A stretch of DNA of 64,000 bases from Phlebotomus papatasi (lineage: Eukaryota > Arthropoda > Insecta > Diptera > Psychodidae), in the NCBI RefSeq assembly GCF_024763615.1, contig NC_077223.1:2728001-2792000 (forward strand). Reading direction: 5' to 3'. The translations under genes and the position numbers were made by a program. This document shows, piece after piece, positions 45,259 through 57,929 of the stretch. The first letter of the stretch is position 1; every line of letters begins with the position of its first letter. The notes beneath the pieces were generated by a model, which ran no database searches, was not told the origin of the DNA, and saw only the letters and a list, made by a program, of their open reading frames with translations.

Positions 45259-47426
45259 GATTAAACCCGCCCCGTTTAATGGAATTTCTACGAAAAACAG
45301 TCTGGCTTGCACCAGATTGTCCTTAACAGTGGTCTAGATGGAGGCCTGGGTGCAGCCACAAAGCCCTTCATTTACCGCCCTCACTGTAATGTAATTTTAT
45401 CTCACTACTGATTTTTTCATTGATTCTACTTTATTTTAAACAAATAATTGAAACTGATAAATTAATCCTGATTTGTCTAAGAGACAACTCTTACGCGTCG
45501 TACCCGTTGTATGATTTGTCCTATGAATGTACCCTTTTCCCTGTACGTCCTTTATTGGATGGGTTCAATAGGGAGTACGGATACTGATGAAATGAAGCAA
45601 TGAAATCAAAGGAAAAAGTCTGTTGGATGAATGAATTTCTCACAATGTGACATCACAATGGTTCAACATATCACTGAAGAGAATTGACCGGGGTGGGGGG
45701 AAGTATAGAGAGTGACGATTGATTGCTCTAGTTATTGCCTTCAATTACAATGGTCCAGCACTCCCACAGATTTTCTGCAAGACTGACACAATTTATAATT
45801 AATTCTTTCACATAGTTAAACTGAGACTTTTTTATCAATTGATGGCCAAATTGGAGGGTTCAATTTGGCTAACAATTCAATTTGAAAGCTCCAGACTATA
45901 CGAAAAAAAAAGAGCATCATGGGATGGTACAAAAAATGAGCCAAAATTGTCGCACTTTGATGGTGTTTTTTTGGTAATTGAAGAGCCGGTCAGTCATCAA
46001 AGGTTGTTGGACATTGCGGATGGAGGGTGATTTTTCATTTTTATCGCACCATATTGGGAGCTCTTGGTAGCGCACCATCCTTTTGTTCTATTGTGCAGTA
46101 GATCTGAATGTGTCCTTTTGTATATAGTATAGATGACAATCTCTCTGCATCGAGTGATGGGAAGCAGTATTGGGTGGTGCTTTGATGACCACAAAAGACT
46201 AGGGAGGCTAGCTTAACGAGCAACACTCTCAGTGAATTAATACGTTCCAGTGAGAATTCATAAACATCACTGCTATAAATCACCTTAAATTCCCCTCTTA
46301 CACCTGGATATTACCCATCTACACTGCCCCAAAGGCTCAAAATACAATCTGCAATTCAGAGAGATTTTATATTCATTACTTTAGTGAGAATGTTCTGCGT
46401 GATATAGAATTCAGTAATCCGTTTCTATGAAGAAGTAATATGGAATTTCGCATTGAGTTCAATTCCCGGAAGAGAAGATCCTCAGTGAAAACTTCAATGC
46501 TTTGGGAAGGGATTTCTTTGGAAGATGCTCCAACAATTTTAACTCCGCACCTCTCGTTCTCATTGCTTAGGCTGCCTCTGGAGGCACGAAACAGGATACA
46601 TTTCTGTGATTTTACCTCTTACGAGATGTCTGTACAAATTAGCAAGTTGAGTCACGCAGCTCGGGGATTACGACTTTTCATGAACTTCAAAATGTGAAGT
46701 GAATCTCTAAATCCACCCTAGACATCTCACGCTGGCATCACAATCTTCCACCATCCCTTCAACAATGGCTACGGGGGAAATTTTCGCAAATATGGAAACT
46801 AAAGAGGTGGCTCGACTAATTGGTGCTTCTGTTTTCCCGAGGACTTATGTATACATTCCAAAAGCTTTCCTTCATCCCTGGAGTTTTGGATGAATTGACA
46901 CAGAAAAGTTGGGCGAATTTGAGGAAAACAATTATGCCACGTACAACTGAAGCCTCGTATGTGGTGATCTTGAATATTTCCTTGACGGTGAAACTATACA
47001 GCGAAATTACTCAATTTCGCTGAGATTTGCTGAATTACACCAATTTCACGTGGAATTTTAACTTTAGCCTACATGATAGTTAGTATAAGAATTTATAATA
47101 CCTCTCAATGTAAAATAGGATTTCCTAAGAGGTTTAATTTAAAATTCAGATTAGTAAACAGTTTGGGCAATTTTATCTCTGTTTCTAATGTAATCTTATT
47201 CTTACAGCTTTCATTGTTTAGCCTGCAATACTGTAACTACCCAAGAAGCATTCTCCTATTTGTTGTCTTTAAATTGTCTTACAAAATTGTCTAAGTAAAT
47301 ATTAGGATCCTTAGTTTCGTCATTGGGACTACTAAAAGTGAAGTGGCGCAATCTTAAGAGGTTCAAAAATTTTACTTCTTAGGTATTCAAGTAGCTAATT
47401 CCCAACCTGAAAATCACTTGTTTTTA
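45259..47426. other. Intergenic DNA, mostly non-repetitive
   Basis: No gene, RNA or repeat copy recognised. Composition between 45350 and 46800 is slightly less AT-rich; frames of 60-85 codons on both strands show no family resemblance. Confidence 0.4.
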
Positions 47427-47656
47427 CACTGAGAGAAATCAGAAAAAGTTAAAATAACTTTCCGGAAATGCTAATTTTACCCTGCAATATTGATCCAAAA
47501 TCGGCGTAAATATTACCCTTTTTAGGTGTACTAGGGGTTAAAGTTACCCTTTTTCATTTTAATTTTACCCTTAAAAATGTTGATATATTTTTACACCTAA
47601 AAAGTGTTAAAGTTCTGAGGAAAAAAAATTAATCGCACCCTCTTTTTTTCTCAGTG
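47427..47656 (-). mobile_element. CACTGAGA-type MITE, copy 3
   Basis: CACTGAGAGAAATC ... ttttttctcagtg, TA on both sides; reverse orientation to copy 1. Confidence 0.85.
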
Positions 47657-47855
47657 TAGAACAATAAATGGCTCAAAATTACTCATAACTTTTTATTTTT
47701 TAATCGTAAAATATTAGCAGAGGAAACATTATGGCCTCTACAAACTAGAAGCAATTTAAAAAAAAATGCATTTTTAAAGAAAATTTCCCCTATCCCTGTA
47801 GGCAGAAACGTCATATTTTTTTTAAAAAGGCAATTTTTGACGAAAATTGCTTCTA

Positions 47856-48106
47856 CACTGAGAAAAAATGGGGTGCGATTAACTTTTTTTCCTTTAACTT
47901 AACACCTTTGAGGTGTAAAAATATATCAACATTTTTAATGTTAATTTTACACCTTATTCAGTGTAAAATTAACATGAAAAAGGATAACTTTAACCCATAA
48001 CACACCTATGAGCATAATATTTACACCTATTTCGGATCAATAATGCAAAGGTAAAATTAACATTTCCGGAATGTTATTTTAACTTTTTCGGATTTCTCTC
48101 ACAGTG
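47856..48106 (+). mobile_element. CACTGAGA-type MITE, copy 4
   Basis: CACTGAGAAAAAATGGGG ... tttctctcacagtg, TA on both sides. Lies 200 bp from copy 3 in opposite orientation, so the pair could form a long hairpin in RNA. Confidence 0.85.
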
Positions 48107-48344
48107 TAGTGTGTATAGACACCATTAGAGGAGACTGAGGCAAAAAAGTCACAAATCGAAAATTCCAAAGTTCCACATCTTCCAAGATTAAAAAGGATAG
48201 CCACTTAAAATTTTCCCATAGATAGCCTCCATAGACCTTCTTCAATGTCGTAAGTTTCTTAAATTGAAACAAGGAATTTAGAAAATAAAAAGCATTGAAA
48301 TTTTTAGTCCTATTTTTAAAATATTTAATAAAAGATATTAAATA

Positions 48345-49373
48345 GGATAAGTGTACCAAATTTCGGCATAGTTGCATATGAGCACCGAAGTCCTAAGTTT
48401 GAAATGCAATATTTTTAATTCATATTGATATTTTTTGTTACTTCCTTTTCCTGAGGGTTGTATGGAACCTTGAAAACTAGTTTATCATCTTTGTTTTCTT
48501 TAAATCACTTCCTAAAATATTGAAAAATTAATAATAATATGAACATCGCTTTGAGTAGTATTCCGGCCACTTTGGTCACCTTTTGTGACGCAACGGATAG
48601 AAAATTTCAAAACATCAAACGGAACGAGTTTAATATTTAATTTAATACATTTATATGACCCACAAGCCCTGAGATCTTCCGTGTAATTTGTCCTGAAGAC
48701 CTGAAGAGTAGCATCTCAAATTTACGCGCAAATTCCCGTATCAATTTGCCCTTCCTGAACTCTTCCAAGGCCTTTTCAACATCATCTTTTTCATAGAAGC
48801 GATGGTTTTTTTTTCTCTGGACATTGTAGAACTCAGAATTAAAAAAAAAACACAAAATGAATAAGAAATTTAAGAAAGCAAAAGATGTTGCCGGAATAGG
48901 CAACACTACCTCACCGGAGAGACGATCACAAAGTATATATACTGTTTTACGCGAAATACAGGATCCAGCTAGGAAATTTCACCCGAAATTTAAAGATTGA
49001 TACACTATTAACGTAAACAGAAACAATCTTTAATGAAAACTAATAAATTTTCATGAAAAACACCGAAGGAAAACCTCTTGCACTTCACCACAAATCACAA
49101 GACTGCTAGAAACACAAGTGATCTGTCACATTTTTTTAAGACTCTTTCTACACTGAGTTTTTACAACGCAATTTAAATCCAAATTATACTTAAAATTTAA
49201 CTTCTTCTTCTTCTCTTCTTTAAAGTTTTTGTAGGGGCCGGACGTCTCTTGCCCTAAAATTTAACGGTCCGGTAACGATTACATACATAATTTTAATTAA
49301 TTTATTTGCATGGCCGAAATTACAGTAAAAGTGGCTGAAATTAGAAGCTGACCGAAATTTGGCACACTTCCCC
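48345..49373 (-). mobile_element. Pogo-related DNA element, copy 2, with transposase HTH remnant
   Basis: Sister of 14132-15728 (ends GGATAAGTGTACCAAATTTC and tttggcacacttcccc, TA flanks). On the minus strand about 48800-48710 the frame reads YEKDDVEKALEEFRKGKLIR followed by EFARKFEM, a clear pipsqueak-type helix-turn-helix like that at the start of pogo/Jerky-like transposases. No DDE domain is present, so it is non-autonomous. A 53 bp tailed insertion lies at 49202-49254. Confidence 0.75.
49202..49254 (-). mobile_element. Tiny 5'-truncated retro-insertion
   Basis: Flanked by a perfect 11 bp duplication TAAAATTTAAC (49191-49201 and 49255-49265) and absent from the sister copy. On the minus strand it ends in a GAA-rich tail, as expected of a heavily truncated LINE or SINE copy. 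Confidence 0.6.
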
Positions 49374-49455
49374 TATTACCTATCAATATTTCAAAATTGA
49401 TGCACTCTTGAATATTTCCTAAATGATTTAGAGAGGCTTTGAACATGAAGCTAAA

Positions 49456-49988
49456 GATTCTTTTCTCTAGAAATCTTTTGATTGGGGTAAAAAGTAACAA
49501 AAGTTATAGAGCAAAAGAAACCTCATTGTCATATGTCGCCGCTTGTTGTTTGCATTGGTTAAAAGGTTTGCAGTTTATAGTGTGTTTTTTTTTAAAAGAG
49601 CTTGAAAAACGTTTTTCTCTTTCCGATCGAGAAAACGGTGTTTTACAAAGATATAGAAGAATAAATTTCCTATGAAAATATATTATCTAAATCATCATTT
49701 ATTTATTTGTATTTTATAAAATTTACAAAAGTCCGTAATAAAGCAAATCAAAATGTGATAATACCCCATGCCTGGTACAGTTTGCCCCAGCATTTTCGAG
49801 AATAATCAGAATATTACTTTTAAGAAAACGACTCTACAAATGTGTTTCCTTACAAAATAGAAGAAAATGACTTTCACGAAGTTGTAGGGCGGTAAATTTC
49901 CTATAATGCTGTGTTAATTAGAAATTTCTGATACGCTCGGGTAGCTTATACAAAATAAAATATTCGTTTTGTGACTTTTTGCCCCAGT
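49456..49988. mobile_element. TTGGGGTAAAAARTAACAAAA element, copy 2
   Basis: Same ends and interior as 23558-24128 (ttggggtaaaaagtaacaaa ... tttttgcccca). Confidence 0.7.
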
Positions 49989-50344
49989 AAAGAAGATTGT
50001 ACCAATTTTCTCCAAATAGTAGATAAGCATGCATAATTGTGTGTGCACTATCTCGTCAACTGTATATAATCGTAATGTATAATTCCGGGACCCCTTGTAT
50101 TTTCGAATTTCGAACATATTGAAATAAACTAAAAATTTGGAAAATATTACAAAACAAGTTCTATAGCAGATTTTAATTTCGAAAAGGAAACTTCGCATCA
50201 GAATAAGAAGGAAAGGTTTTCAGGTTCTCACACACTCACGTTTCGAACAATTCATATGTTTTCTAATATTTCTTTAATGAATCTAACCTGATATTTCAGG
50301 ATATAAGCAACTTACGACTAGCTATTCGAATATATTGCCATAGA

Positions 50345-50611
50345 CAGGGGCATGACATTTCCTGTTTTCCATATGTTTCTAGCGAGCCGAAAAAACTTTT
50401 GAGTTTATTAACTGTTTTCTGTCATTGTAGAATGAATTAGCCAAAAATACTATTACAAAATAAAAGCCAATTTAATAACGAAGAGGCAACCGAAAACCCC
50501 AAATTGACATCCTACGTAGTTTTGGAGATATCTCGTGAAATGTGTACGAAAACAGGGAAAAAATTACACTAAAACCGGTTGCATTTTTCAGAGCTAATGT
50601 CACCCCCCCTG
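50345..50611. mobile_element. hAT-type MITE (CAGGGG ends), copy 2
   Basis: 267 bp, same orientation and interior as 7801-8068, with its own perfect 8 bp duplication GCCATAGA (50337-50344 and 50612-50619). Two intact duplications imply fairly recent movement. Confidence 0.85.
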
Positions 50612-50619
50612 GCCATAGA

Positions 50620-52252
50620 TTGGTCAGATTCATTAAAGAAATACGAAATGTTCGTTGCCAGAGCGTATACGAAGCTCAAAAGCTTTCCCAAAGGAGGAGA
50701 ATATTTGGGTGAAAATGTGTACACCACTTCCAGGAACTTCCACGATTTGTATGGAAGAAGCCTTCGCACTTCCAAAACTTTTCAACGCTCTCGAAAATGT
50801 TTGGCTTTCCCTTACCCCTTTTGTAGATCTGCATGCACTCAGTTATTTTAATTATCCTCAATGTAAAGTTTTCAAAAATTGAATCAACTGTCCGAAAGCT
50901 CAATATGTTGTTCTAGTTAACTTTAGATTCCCTTTTCAAACACTTCTCTGTCCATGGCAGAATCTAGAAGCTGTTTGGGGTATTGCATTTATGAATAAAA
51001 TATTTATTCAAAAGTGGAAAATAATCTTAGCTGAAAAATTCACGAGGAAAATATACATTGCCGCGTAATTTTCTAATGGATGAACGAAAGCTCTCGTGGA
51101 GGCAAGTGGATGGAAAAAAAATGTCGCGGCTGAAGGGTGAAAATAGGAGTGTCAATGAGGAAAAATCAATGACATGAAAAATTGATTAATTGATGATGAT
51201 GCTGGAGAAGGTGGAGATTTTCTGTGGGTGAGGGGAATAAACGTCTTGAAGGATTTTCGTGGAGGAAATTGGGTGTATGAAATTGCAGTACTTTTGAGAG
51301 ACAGGAGACATTCTGTCAGGCTAAAAAGGGAACTCCACGGAGGAAATGTGAGATGAAAATTGGTGGAAAACACAGCAGGGGGATTCAAAGTGCTGCTCAT
51401 GAGCTTTTCATGCAATTCATAATTCCCCAAGTTGAGCTCCTTGCCGAAGTATGGGATATTTCTCAGGATTCATCCCTTCAAACTTACATCTCCACGAGCT
51501 TTTCAATTCAAAGGGGCTAGGGTGCTATGGGGTGTGTTTATTGATCGGGATCCCCGACTCCCATCGCAATGGCAGGTTCTGCAGTAATGAAATTGATGGA
51601 AACTCTCCTCAACCTAGAGATCATTTCATGTCTTTTATGCCATACTCAGCGTGAATCTGCGTATGTTGCTGATATTGTAGCTCTCCCGAGGGGTACATGG
51701 TTAGCGTGAGGTTTTCCACCCAAAAACCACCCCATATCGAATCATTCACCGTACTAAGCTGCATTATCTCGACAAGATTTTGGAACGACCACAAGGCATC
51801 TCTTCGCCATCGATAATGGAATCATGGTGAGAAGATGGCTTTGTTCGCGTTGGGTAATCACAATTGATCGATTGTATACACCTTCCTCACTCAATTGAGG
51901 ATTCTATAGACGTACCGTGGGAAAGTCGGTGAGTGGATCAATTTCCAATATACCTCATCTTTAGCTCACTCAGCTCCAAGCATACCCCATTGAAATTAAT
52001 TTAATCCCACGATGATTGTATGTCCTAATATTTTGGATTAGGTATAAAGCTCTTATCCAATTTCCCTTTACAAATTTTCTCATCCCCAACATATTCACAA
52101 TACTATCCCTACTTCAATGCCCACAAAGCTCAATTGACTCAAATTTTAACAAACACAGCAACTTCTTAAGCAAATATGCTTATTGCACTTCATAATTAAC
52201 TTTGTTTTCAAAAAGAATAAATAAGTACTGATGCAAACACATTTTAGGTATA
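50620..52252. other. Intergenic DNA, non-repetitive
   Basis: 51050-51980 is less AT-rich than its surroundings and free of recognised repeats. It could hold regulatory sequence, but no motif cluster was identified. No gene called. Confidence 0.4.
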
Positions 52253-52432
52253 GGGGGAAGTGGGGCACCTTTGAAATTGGGATTTTTCATCTATTTTAAA
52301 ATGGAATTGAGCCTTTCCAAATTATAATGTTGCTTCTCAATCTGTTTGTGCAGTTAAATTATATGATGATAAGCCTCAATTTTATTTAAAAATAGGTTAA
52401 AAAAATCCCAATTAAGGTGCCCCACTTTCCCC
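52253..52432. mobile_element. GGGGGAAGTGGGGCACC MITE, copy 2
   Basis: 180 bp; ends GGGGGAAGTGGGGCACC and mirrored ggtgccccactttcccc, TA on both sides. Related to 37337-37557. Confidence 0.8.
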
Positions 52433-54026
52433 TATGTGGCTCCATATTGACTTACGAAGAGTTCTTCAAAACAATCTAAAGTACAAAATTTCTTTCGTAT
52501 CAAGATTTTCAATAAATAGGAGGAACCTGGGGCAGTTGTAAACACTGCATTTCGAGACACTTCGAAATTATAACAGGAAACAGCCATCACCATCTTTCAT
52601 GAAATATTTCGATAAGTAAATGACCTGTTATAAGCCCAGATAAGCTTATGGTAGCTGAGATTCTTTACATGGGACCTCGAAATGCGTGCATCTCGGGGTG
52701 TGTGCAACTCAGAATACGTGAAAATTCGATTGTGAGTTAAATTTTGGGGATAAAGAATTCAAGTCATTTGCGGTGCCAATTATTTAGCCTTATTTCAGAA
52801 CCAGTAGTTTATAAGAAATCTATTTCAAATTTAACGCGTACAAAATATTTGAATACATTTAAGGACATTTCAAAAATTATTTTATAAATGAGCTTCTATA
52901 GACAAATTGTTATCAAATTTATTCAATCCGTTTTCACTCAAGCCGGCACTCCCTGTAACTTCCTATTCTAGTCTACACACTCTTTGAGGGGGATTACAAC
53001 AATAGACAGCAAATAGCTCTCATTTTGATAACGAACTAGTCTACACAGCCTTAAATATTAAATAAGGCCGAAAGGTAGGCAAAATCAGCAAATCAGCAGG
53101 AGTTATGGTTATCAATGAAGAATTAACATAATGAATATGCTTTTTCAGCAGTTTACTGTTCTTAAGTGCTTCTTCATTATAAATTTTTCTTTATATTGGT
53201 TACTGTCATGACTAATTTACTAGTCCTCGCCATGATCTAAAACCACCAAAACAGTCGTGACAGGAACCAATACTAAGAAAAGTCTATGCAGAAGCATTTG
53301 AGAACAGTAAAGTGCTAAAAGAGCATGTTCATTTTTCATTGGAATAGCACCATAACTTTTAAGACAGGAAGAGTTTTTGAATGATTTTTTTAAGGGAAAT
53401 TTTAAATTAAAATACAGTTCTCTTTTGTTTCGTACTGTGCATAAGTAATTTAAAAAAAAAATGAGTTATCTAAAAAAAAACGTCAGATATAGTCACACCT
53501 TTCTCTACATATTTTCAAAATAAAATAATTAAGTTGGGTTTTTCCACATCTTCAGTTAACATTAAAAATATTATGTTGCGTCTCACATTAATCAGTCAAT
53601 CAGCAAATGTTAAATTTGCAAAATGCCTTCATTATAAACCTGTTCCATAATTATGTCTCAATCGAACAACAATAGTACACAATTCACAAAAAGAATCCTC
53701 TTGAATCTTTTTGCGTAAAACCGAATTTCCAATTAGGGAAAATGATCAAAAGCAGAAAAACACAATTTAGCATCAAATTTCAGAATTCTGTAATTCTTAT
53801 TAACAAAGAAATACAAATCTTATTCAATAAATTGAGATTTTTTTGTGCAGTGATATAACATGTTTTCTGTATTAGTTCTTGAATTTCAAAATGAGAACAA
53901 ATTTGTTTTATGTAAAGAAAAACACAATGAACGCCGACTCAACGTCTTTTTCATTTTAAAGCTAAGAAGAGAAATTATGTGGATTTTCGCAGAAGGAGCT
54001 ACAGGTTTGCCCAATTTGTTGTAACT
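52433..54026. other. Intergenic DNA downstream of the Gly/Trp-rich gene
   Basis: AT-rich; no gene, RNA or full repeat copy recognised. Confidence 0.4.
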
Positions 54027-54299
54027 TTAGCCCCAGAATCCAGACCCAGATCCAGACCAGCCGCCACCCCAACCACCACCCCAGCCACCACGACCACCCC
54101 AGCCGCCCCATCCTCCGCCTCCCCAGCCGCCACGCTCAAAGCTTCCGCTCCATCCTGAAACAAGGGATTAGGGAACATTACAAGTTTCTCAATCGAAATT
54201 CTGTTTACCAAACCACTCACCTCCAGACCGACCTCCCCAACCGCCCCAGAATTGTGCCGCAGGTTCCAGGTCTTCCTCGCCAGCATGATCCTCAGTTTT
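54027..54299 (-). CDS. Small glycine/tryptophan-rich protein, 3' exons only
   Basis: Two exons on the minus strand: about 54299-54221 and 54154-54027, joined across a 66 bp GT/AG intron (donor GTGAGT, acceptor TTTCAG) in phase 1. The 68 residues start with an acidic part (KKTEDHAGEEDLEPAAQFWG) and continue into repeats of GGW/GGGW with Arg and Ser, ending SGFWG-stop; ten Trp in total. The first exon, expected to carry a signal peptide, was not found within the next 700 bp, so the gene is incomplete here and the 54299 border (AAAG acceptor) is tentative. Such sequences occur in insect cuticle-like, salivary and antimicrobial secreted proteins, but the function is unknown. Confidence 0.65.
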
Positions 54300-54304
54300 C
54301 TTTG

Positions 54305-55009
54305 GAATGGGAATGAAATTAAAATAGAAATTATCAATATTGTTTAGGACATTTTATACAATTTTTATTACTATATGTTTTCTGAAGTTTTAAACTAAAT
54401 TTACGACTCATTTACTGTTTTTTTTTAATTCTGCTTTACGGTAGCACTGATATATTTTTGTACTCTTCGTATAGATTGATAATGAACTGCAAGGGTTGGA
54501 AGGGTTACAAGACATTCTACTCCTAAATATCTGATATCGATTTTGCCATTTTTCCACCCCTATCCAGTTGTTAAGAATTTGGGATGTTTTCGAAAATTGA
54601 GAGCATGTACCCTATGCTCAATTCTGACTAGAGTATAGACAAGAAAAATTCCTTTATCCGCCTATCTAAAAAATTCTTCGATTAGGATACCTGTACCAAA
54701 TTTCGGACAGCTTGCAATTTCGTCCACTTCTTTGTTCCTCAAATTTCCATGAATTTATAGCTTCTGCGTACTCTAGAGATTAAATAGAAGGACTCTGAGA
54801 AGCAATGTGGCTGAAATAGGCCACCAAAGCTATGTGTATATTTTTATTCCTTTTAAAATGTATTAAGAATGATTGTAGAAAAAACAAGGACGATAAACTA
54901 CCCACAGAGATCCAAGCAACACTTTTATAAAATAAGTAACAAAAAAAAATCAATTTTCATTAAAAATATTACATTTCAGACTTAGAACTTTGGCGTTTGC
55001 AAGCAACTA
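54305..55009. other. Possible 5' part of the Gly/Trp-rich gene and intergenic DNA
   Basis: No convincing signal-peptide exon was seen on the minus strand. At 54690-54720 'taccaaatttcggacagctt' resembles a diverged end of the pogo-related family of 14132 and 48345. Confidence 0.35.
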
Positions 55010-55878
55010 CAGTGGAGGAAATTTGAATAGGTATTTTTTGAAAGGGGGAAACATTATTTGGTGTGGGTGAGGGGTTGGTCCAACAAACCTAGTTTTATTA
55101 TGCCAAGTAAAGGTCTGCCCAAGGATCATTTTTATCATAGTGACCCAGCACTCACGAGCGACACAAAGCTGTTTCTTTACTGGTAGTTTCTTAAGAGATT
55201 TTGTCAACTGTAGGTAGATTGTAGCCATCAGGATTCCTCGGATGCGACGTGTAGTGATTGGTATTTGAATATCCTATCTGTATTTCAGAAATTTGTAACG
55301 TAAAAGTCACAGCTTTGCAAAAAGTTTCTACCAAATCCTTATCAAATAACATGGTAATACCTATGAAAGTACCTTATTTTCGTCCCTAGGAGTCCTTTTT
55401 ATTGACGAATTGGCAAATAATGTTTCCTGAACTACTCATTCTCTACGTAATAGCAATTATTGTTAAGCCAAGCTCCTTAAAGCCCTTTATTAGAACGATT
55501 TTATTATTTAAAATCTTATGGCCTCTATCAATCAAAAATTCTAGTTATTAAATAAAATTTTCTTACTGTTGAAGGCTTTAATTTGAAGAAAAAGACAGAT
55601 TTGATGATTTTATTATCAATATAAACAATTTCTTATAAAAGAACGGTTCCAGTAATATTAAAAAATAAAAATACCTATTCAAATTTCCCCCCTATTTGTA
55701 CCAAAAATTCGAATTATCGACTGGTGTTCACGCACGCACGAGAGTGAGTGCGGGTCACTATGATAAAAATGATCCTTGGGCAGACCTTTACTTGGCATAA
55801 TAAAACTAGGTTTGTTGGACCAACCCCTCACCCACACCACCCCCTTTCAAAAAATACCTATTTAAATTTCCTCCACTG
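55010..55878. mobile_element. Element with about 145 bp inverted ends (CAGTGGAGGAAATTTG)
   Basis: Left CAGTGGAGGAAATTTGAATA and mirrored tatttaaatttcctccactg, TA on both sides; the inverted arms continue through ggtctgcccaaggatcattt (55110) and its complement (55768). The 600 bp middle is non-coding. Arm identity is high, so insertion is relatively young. Confidence 0.85.
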
Positions 55879-55960
55879 TATGCTAAAATTTGGAGAAAAA
55901 CAAGTTGGGTACTCAACACGTTTGGGTTGTGTAATGTAGTGAAGAGGAGATTTGCAAATA

Positions 55961-56115
55961 CAGTGGGACCTCGATAGAATCAACGCCCGATAGAGTCTAT
56001 CTACAATAGAGTCAACAGCTATTTTTTTTTACTTTACGGACTCCGATAGAGTCACAGAATCCAATGGAGTCAACAGACCTGGAAATAATTAGTTGACTCT
56101 ATCGAGGTCCCATTG
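55961..56115. mobile_element. CAGTGGGACCTCGATAGA MITE
   Basis: 155 bp; ends CAGTGGGACCTCGATAGA and mirrored tctatcgaggtcccattg, TA on both sides. Pogo/Tigger-like termini. A single end of this family is at 36736. Confidence 0.8.
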
Positions 56116-57395
56116 TAGTTCCATTGCTTAATTGAAGGTAATGTAAAGAACTCTACAGTCCGCCCCCCTCGCTTTTCTTTTAAGAAAAGGCCGGCCAGCC
56201 GTATGTGATCGCAGAATATATATATTTACCCTAATTAGAATTAGAGTATTTTGCTGCATTCACAGCATGAGTTCAAAAAATTCGGAGATTGGTATCGAAA
56301 GCCAAAGAAAAGATATTTTCATTTTCCGTTTTTTTTTTGAATGGTGACCGAAGTATTTTCTGTTTGAATTTCGAAAAGGAAAATTAAAGAAACAAGGTTC
56401 AATTTTCCGTAGATTACTGATGGCAGTAATAAGCATAAGAAAATCAAGGAGATGGACTCCCGGATGCGTCAGGGGGGCAATCCTTTCAGGACAAGAAAAC
56501 ACAAAATTTTTTGCCAAAGCTTTCGACGCTTCAACGCACCTTCCTCAATGGTCAAATCTGTGATTTGTCCGAGAATTGTTTACCACACTTTCTATCCACT
56601 AGTCCATTTGAGGATTTACAGGGACAATTGGGAATTCGTCGTGGGTGCTACTTCTTGGACATTGATCAGAGGACAACCGTGATCTGAGGCCAATTTGAAG
56701 TCCTTCCCACTTGTCGCTATCACAATAATGCACAGATTGGTAGTTCCGAGGCTCATGCGTTGCCCTCCCGAAGTATGGGCTTAAATGTAAAACTTTACAA
56801 TCAGTCCTTTTAGATTCAGCGCAAGAAAAGTATGCGATCCTATATCTTGGGACAATAAGAAAAAATCTTACAGCTGTTTGATAGTCCGTCTATCCGATCA
56901 AAGTTACAGGCTAATCGGTTAGAGACAGCGACCACAGGTAGGGGATGGCTTTCAAGTTTCGCATACACTCTGACTTCGAACATTTCTTATTCCTTCCTTA
57001 TTCCTTTAATGAATCTGACCTAAGTTTATCAAGAAATGTGGGACTAAAGATTAGCTATTAAAATACATTGTCACAAGGTCAGATTCATTAAAAAAGTCTT
57101 GGGAAAACATTTTACTAGGCTATACGATTTACGAGCATTTCGTAAGTCCTCAGTAGGAATTCACAAATATTTACGAAGAATTTTACGCAATATAATTTTT
57201 CTGTGAACAGGAGAGCGAGAAAGTGTGAGAAAGCGCGCTACCTTCGGACGCTTCGGACCTTTAATCACATGCTTTTTGGGTACCTAACGCTTTACTGCCG
57301 ATTAAATTGATTGAAAGATTTAAAAAGAAGATTCGAAAATAAAAAATTGCTTAAGAAAAATAGGTTTTAGAATATTTTAGCATGAGTAATAAGTA
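56116..57395. other. Intergenic DNA
   Basis: 56180-56200 has 'aaggccggccagccg', typical of element debris seen also near 32310 and 61825. Otherwise nothing recognisable. Confidence 0.35.
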
Positions 57396-57799
57396 AGGGA
57401 AGAGTACCAGCGATCGGCAGTGTTCCTCGAATCGTCACGTTATTACCGTATTGTTGCTCCAAATCAAATGATTTTTTAAAAATTATTAGCTACTTTTGAC
57501 CAATTAACTCTTACAAAAATGCACTGCATTAGCTCTGATTTGATTTATAAAATCAATTTTCCGTGAGACACTTGATTGAATTCGTGACGATCCGAGATAC
57601 AGATTGCAAGTTTGCAATTACACCTAATTTTTATTAATTTATTGTAAAAATTAAAAATTCAAAAGCACAGATATAGTTAAATGGATCACTAATATACCAA
57701 TTAGCATGCACAAAAATACCAAATAGTATTTTGAGGCTTATATTTTCAACTAAATATTGAACATGTCTCTTAACTTTCCGATCCGGGGTGCTCCTCCCT
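57396..57799. mobile_element. TA-AGGGAAGAGTACC MITE
   Basis: Ends AGGGAAGAGTACCAGCGATC and mirrored gatccggggtgctcctccct, TA on both sides. Another member of the group with GGGA-type termini. Confidence 0.65.
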
Positions 57800-57929
57800 T
57801 ATACGATTAAATAAAATAGTAAATCTGAAAAAGGTAAATCATTTACGGGTATATTACCGATTCACTACCGGTTAAGTTCAATGCTGTCGAGTTGGAAATT
57901 TCAGGATCTTTCAAAACATTCAAAATTTA

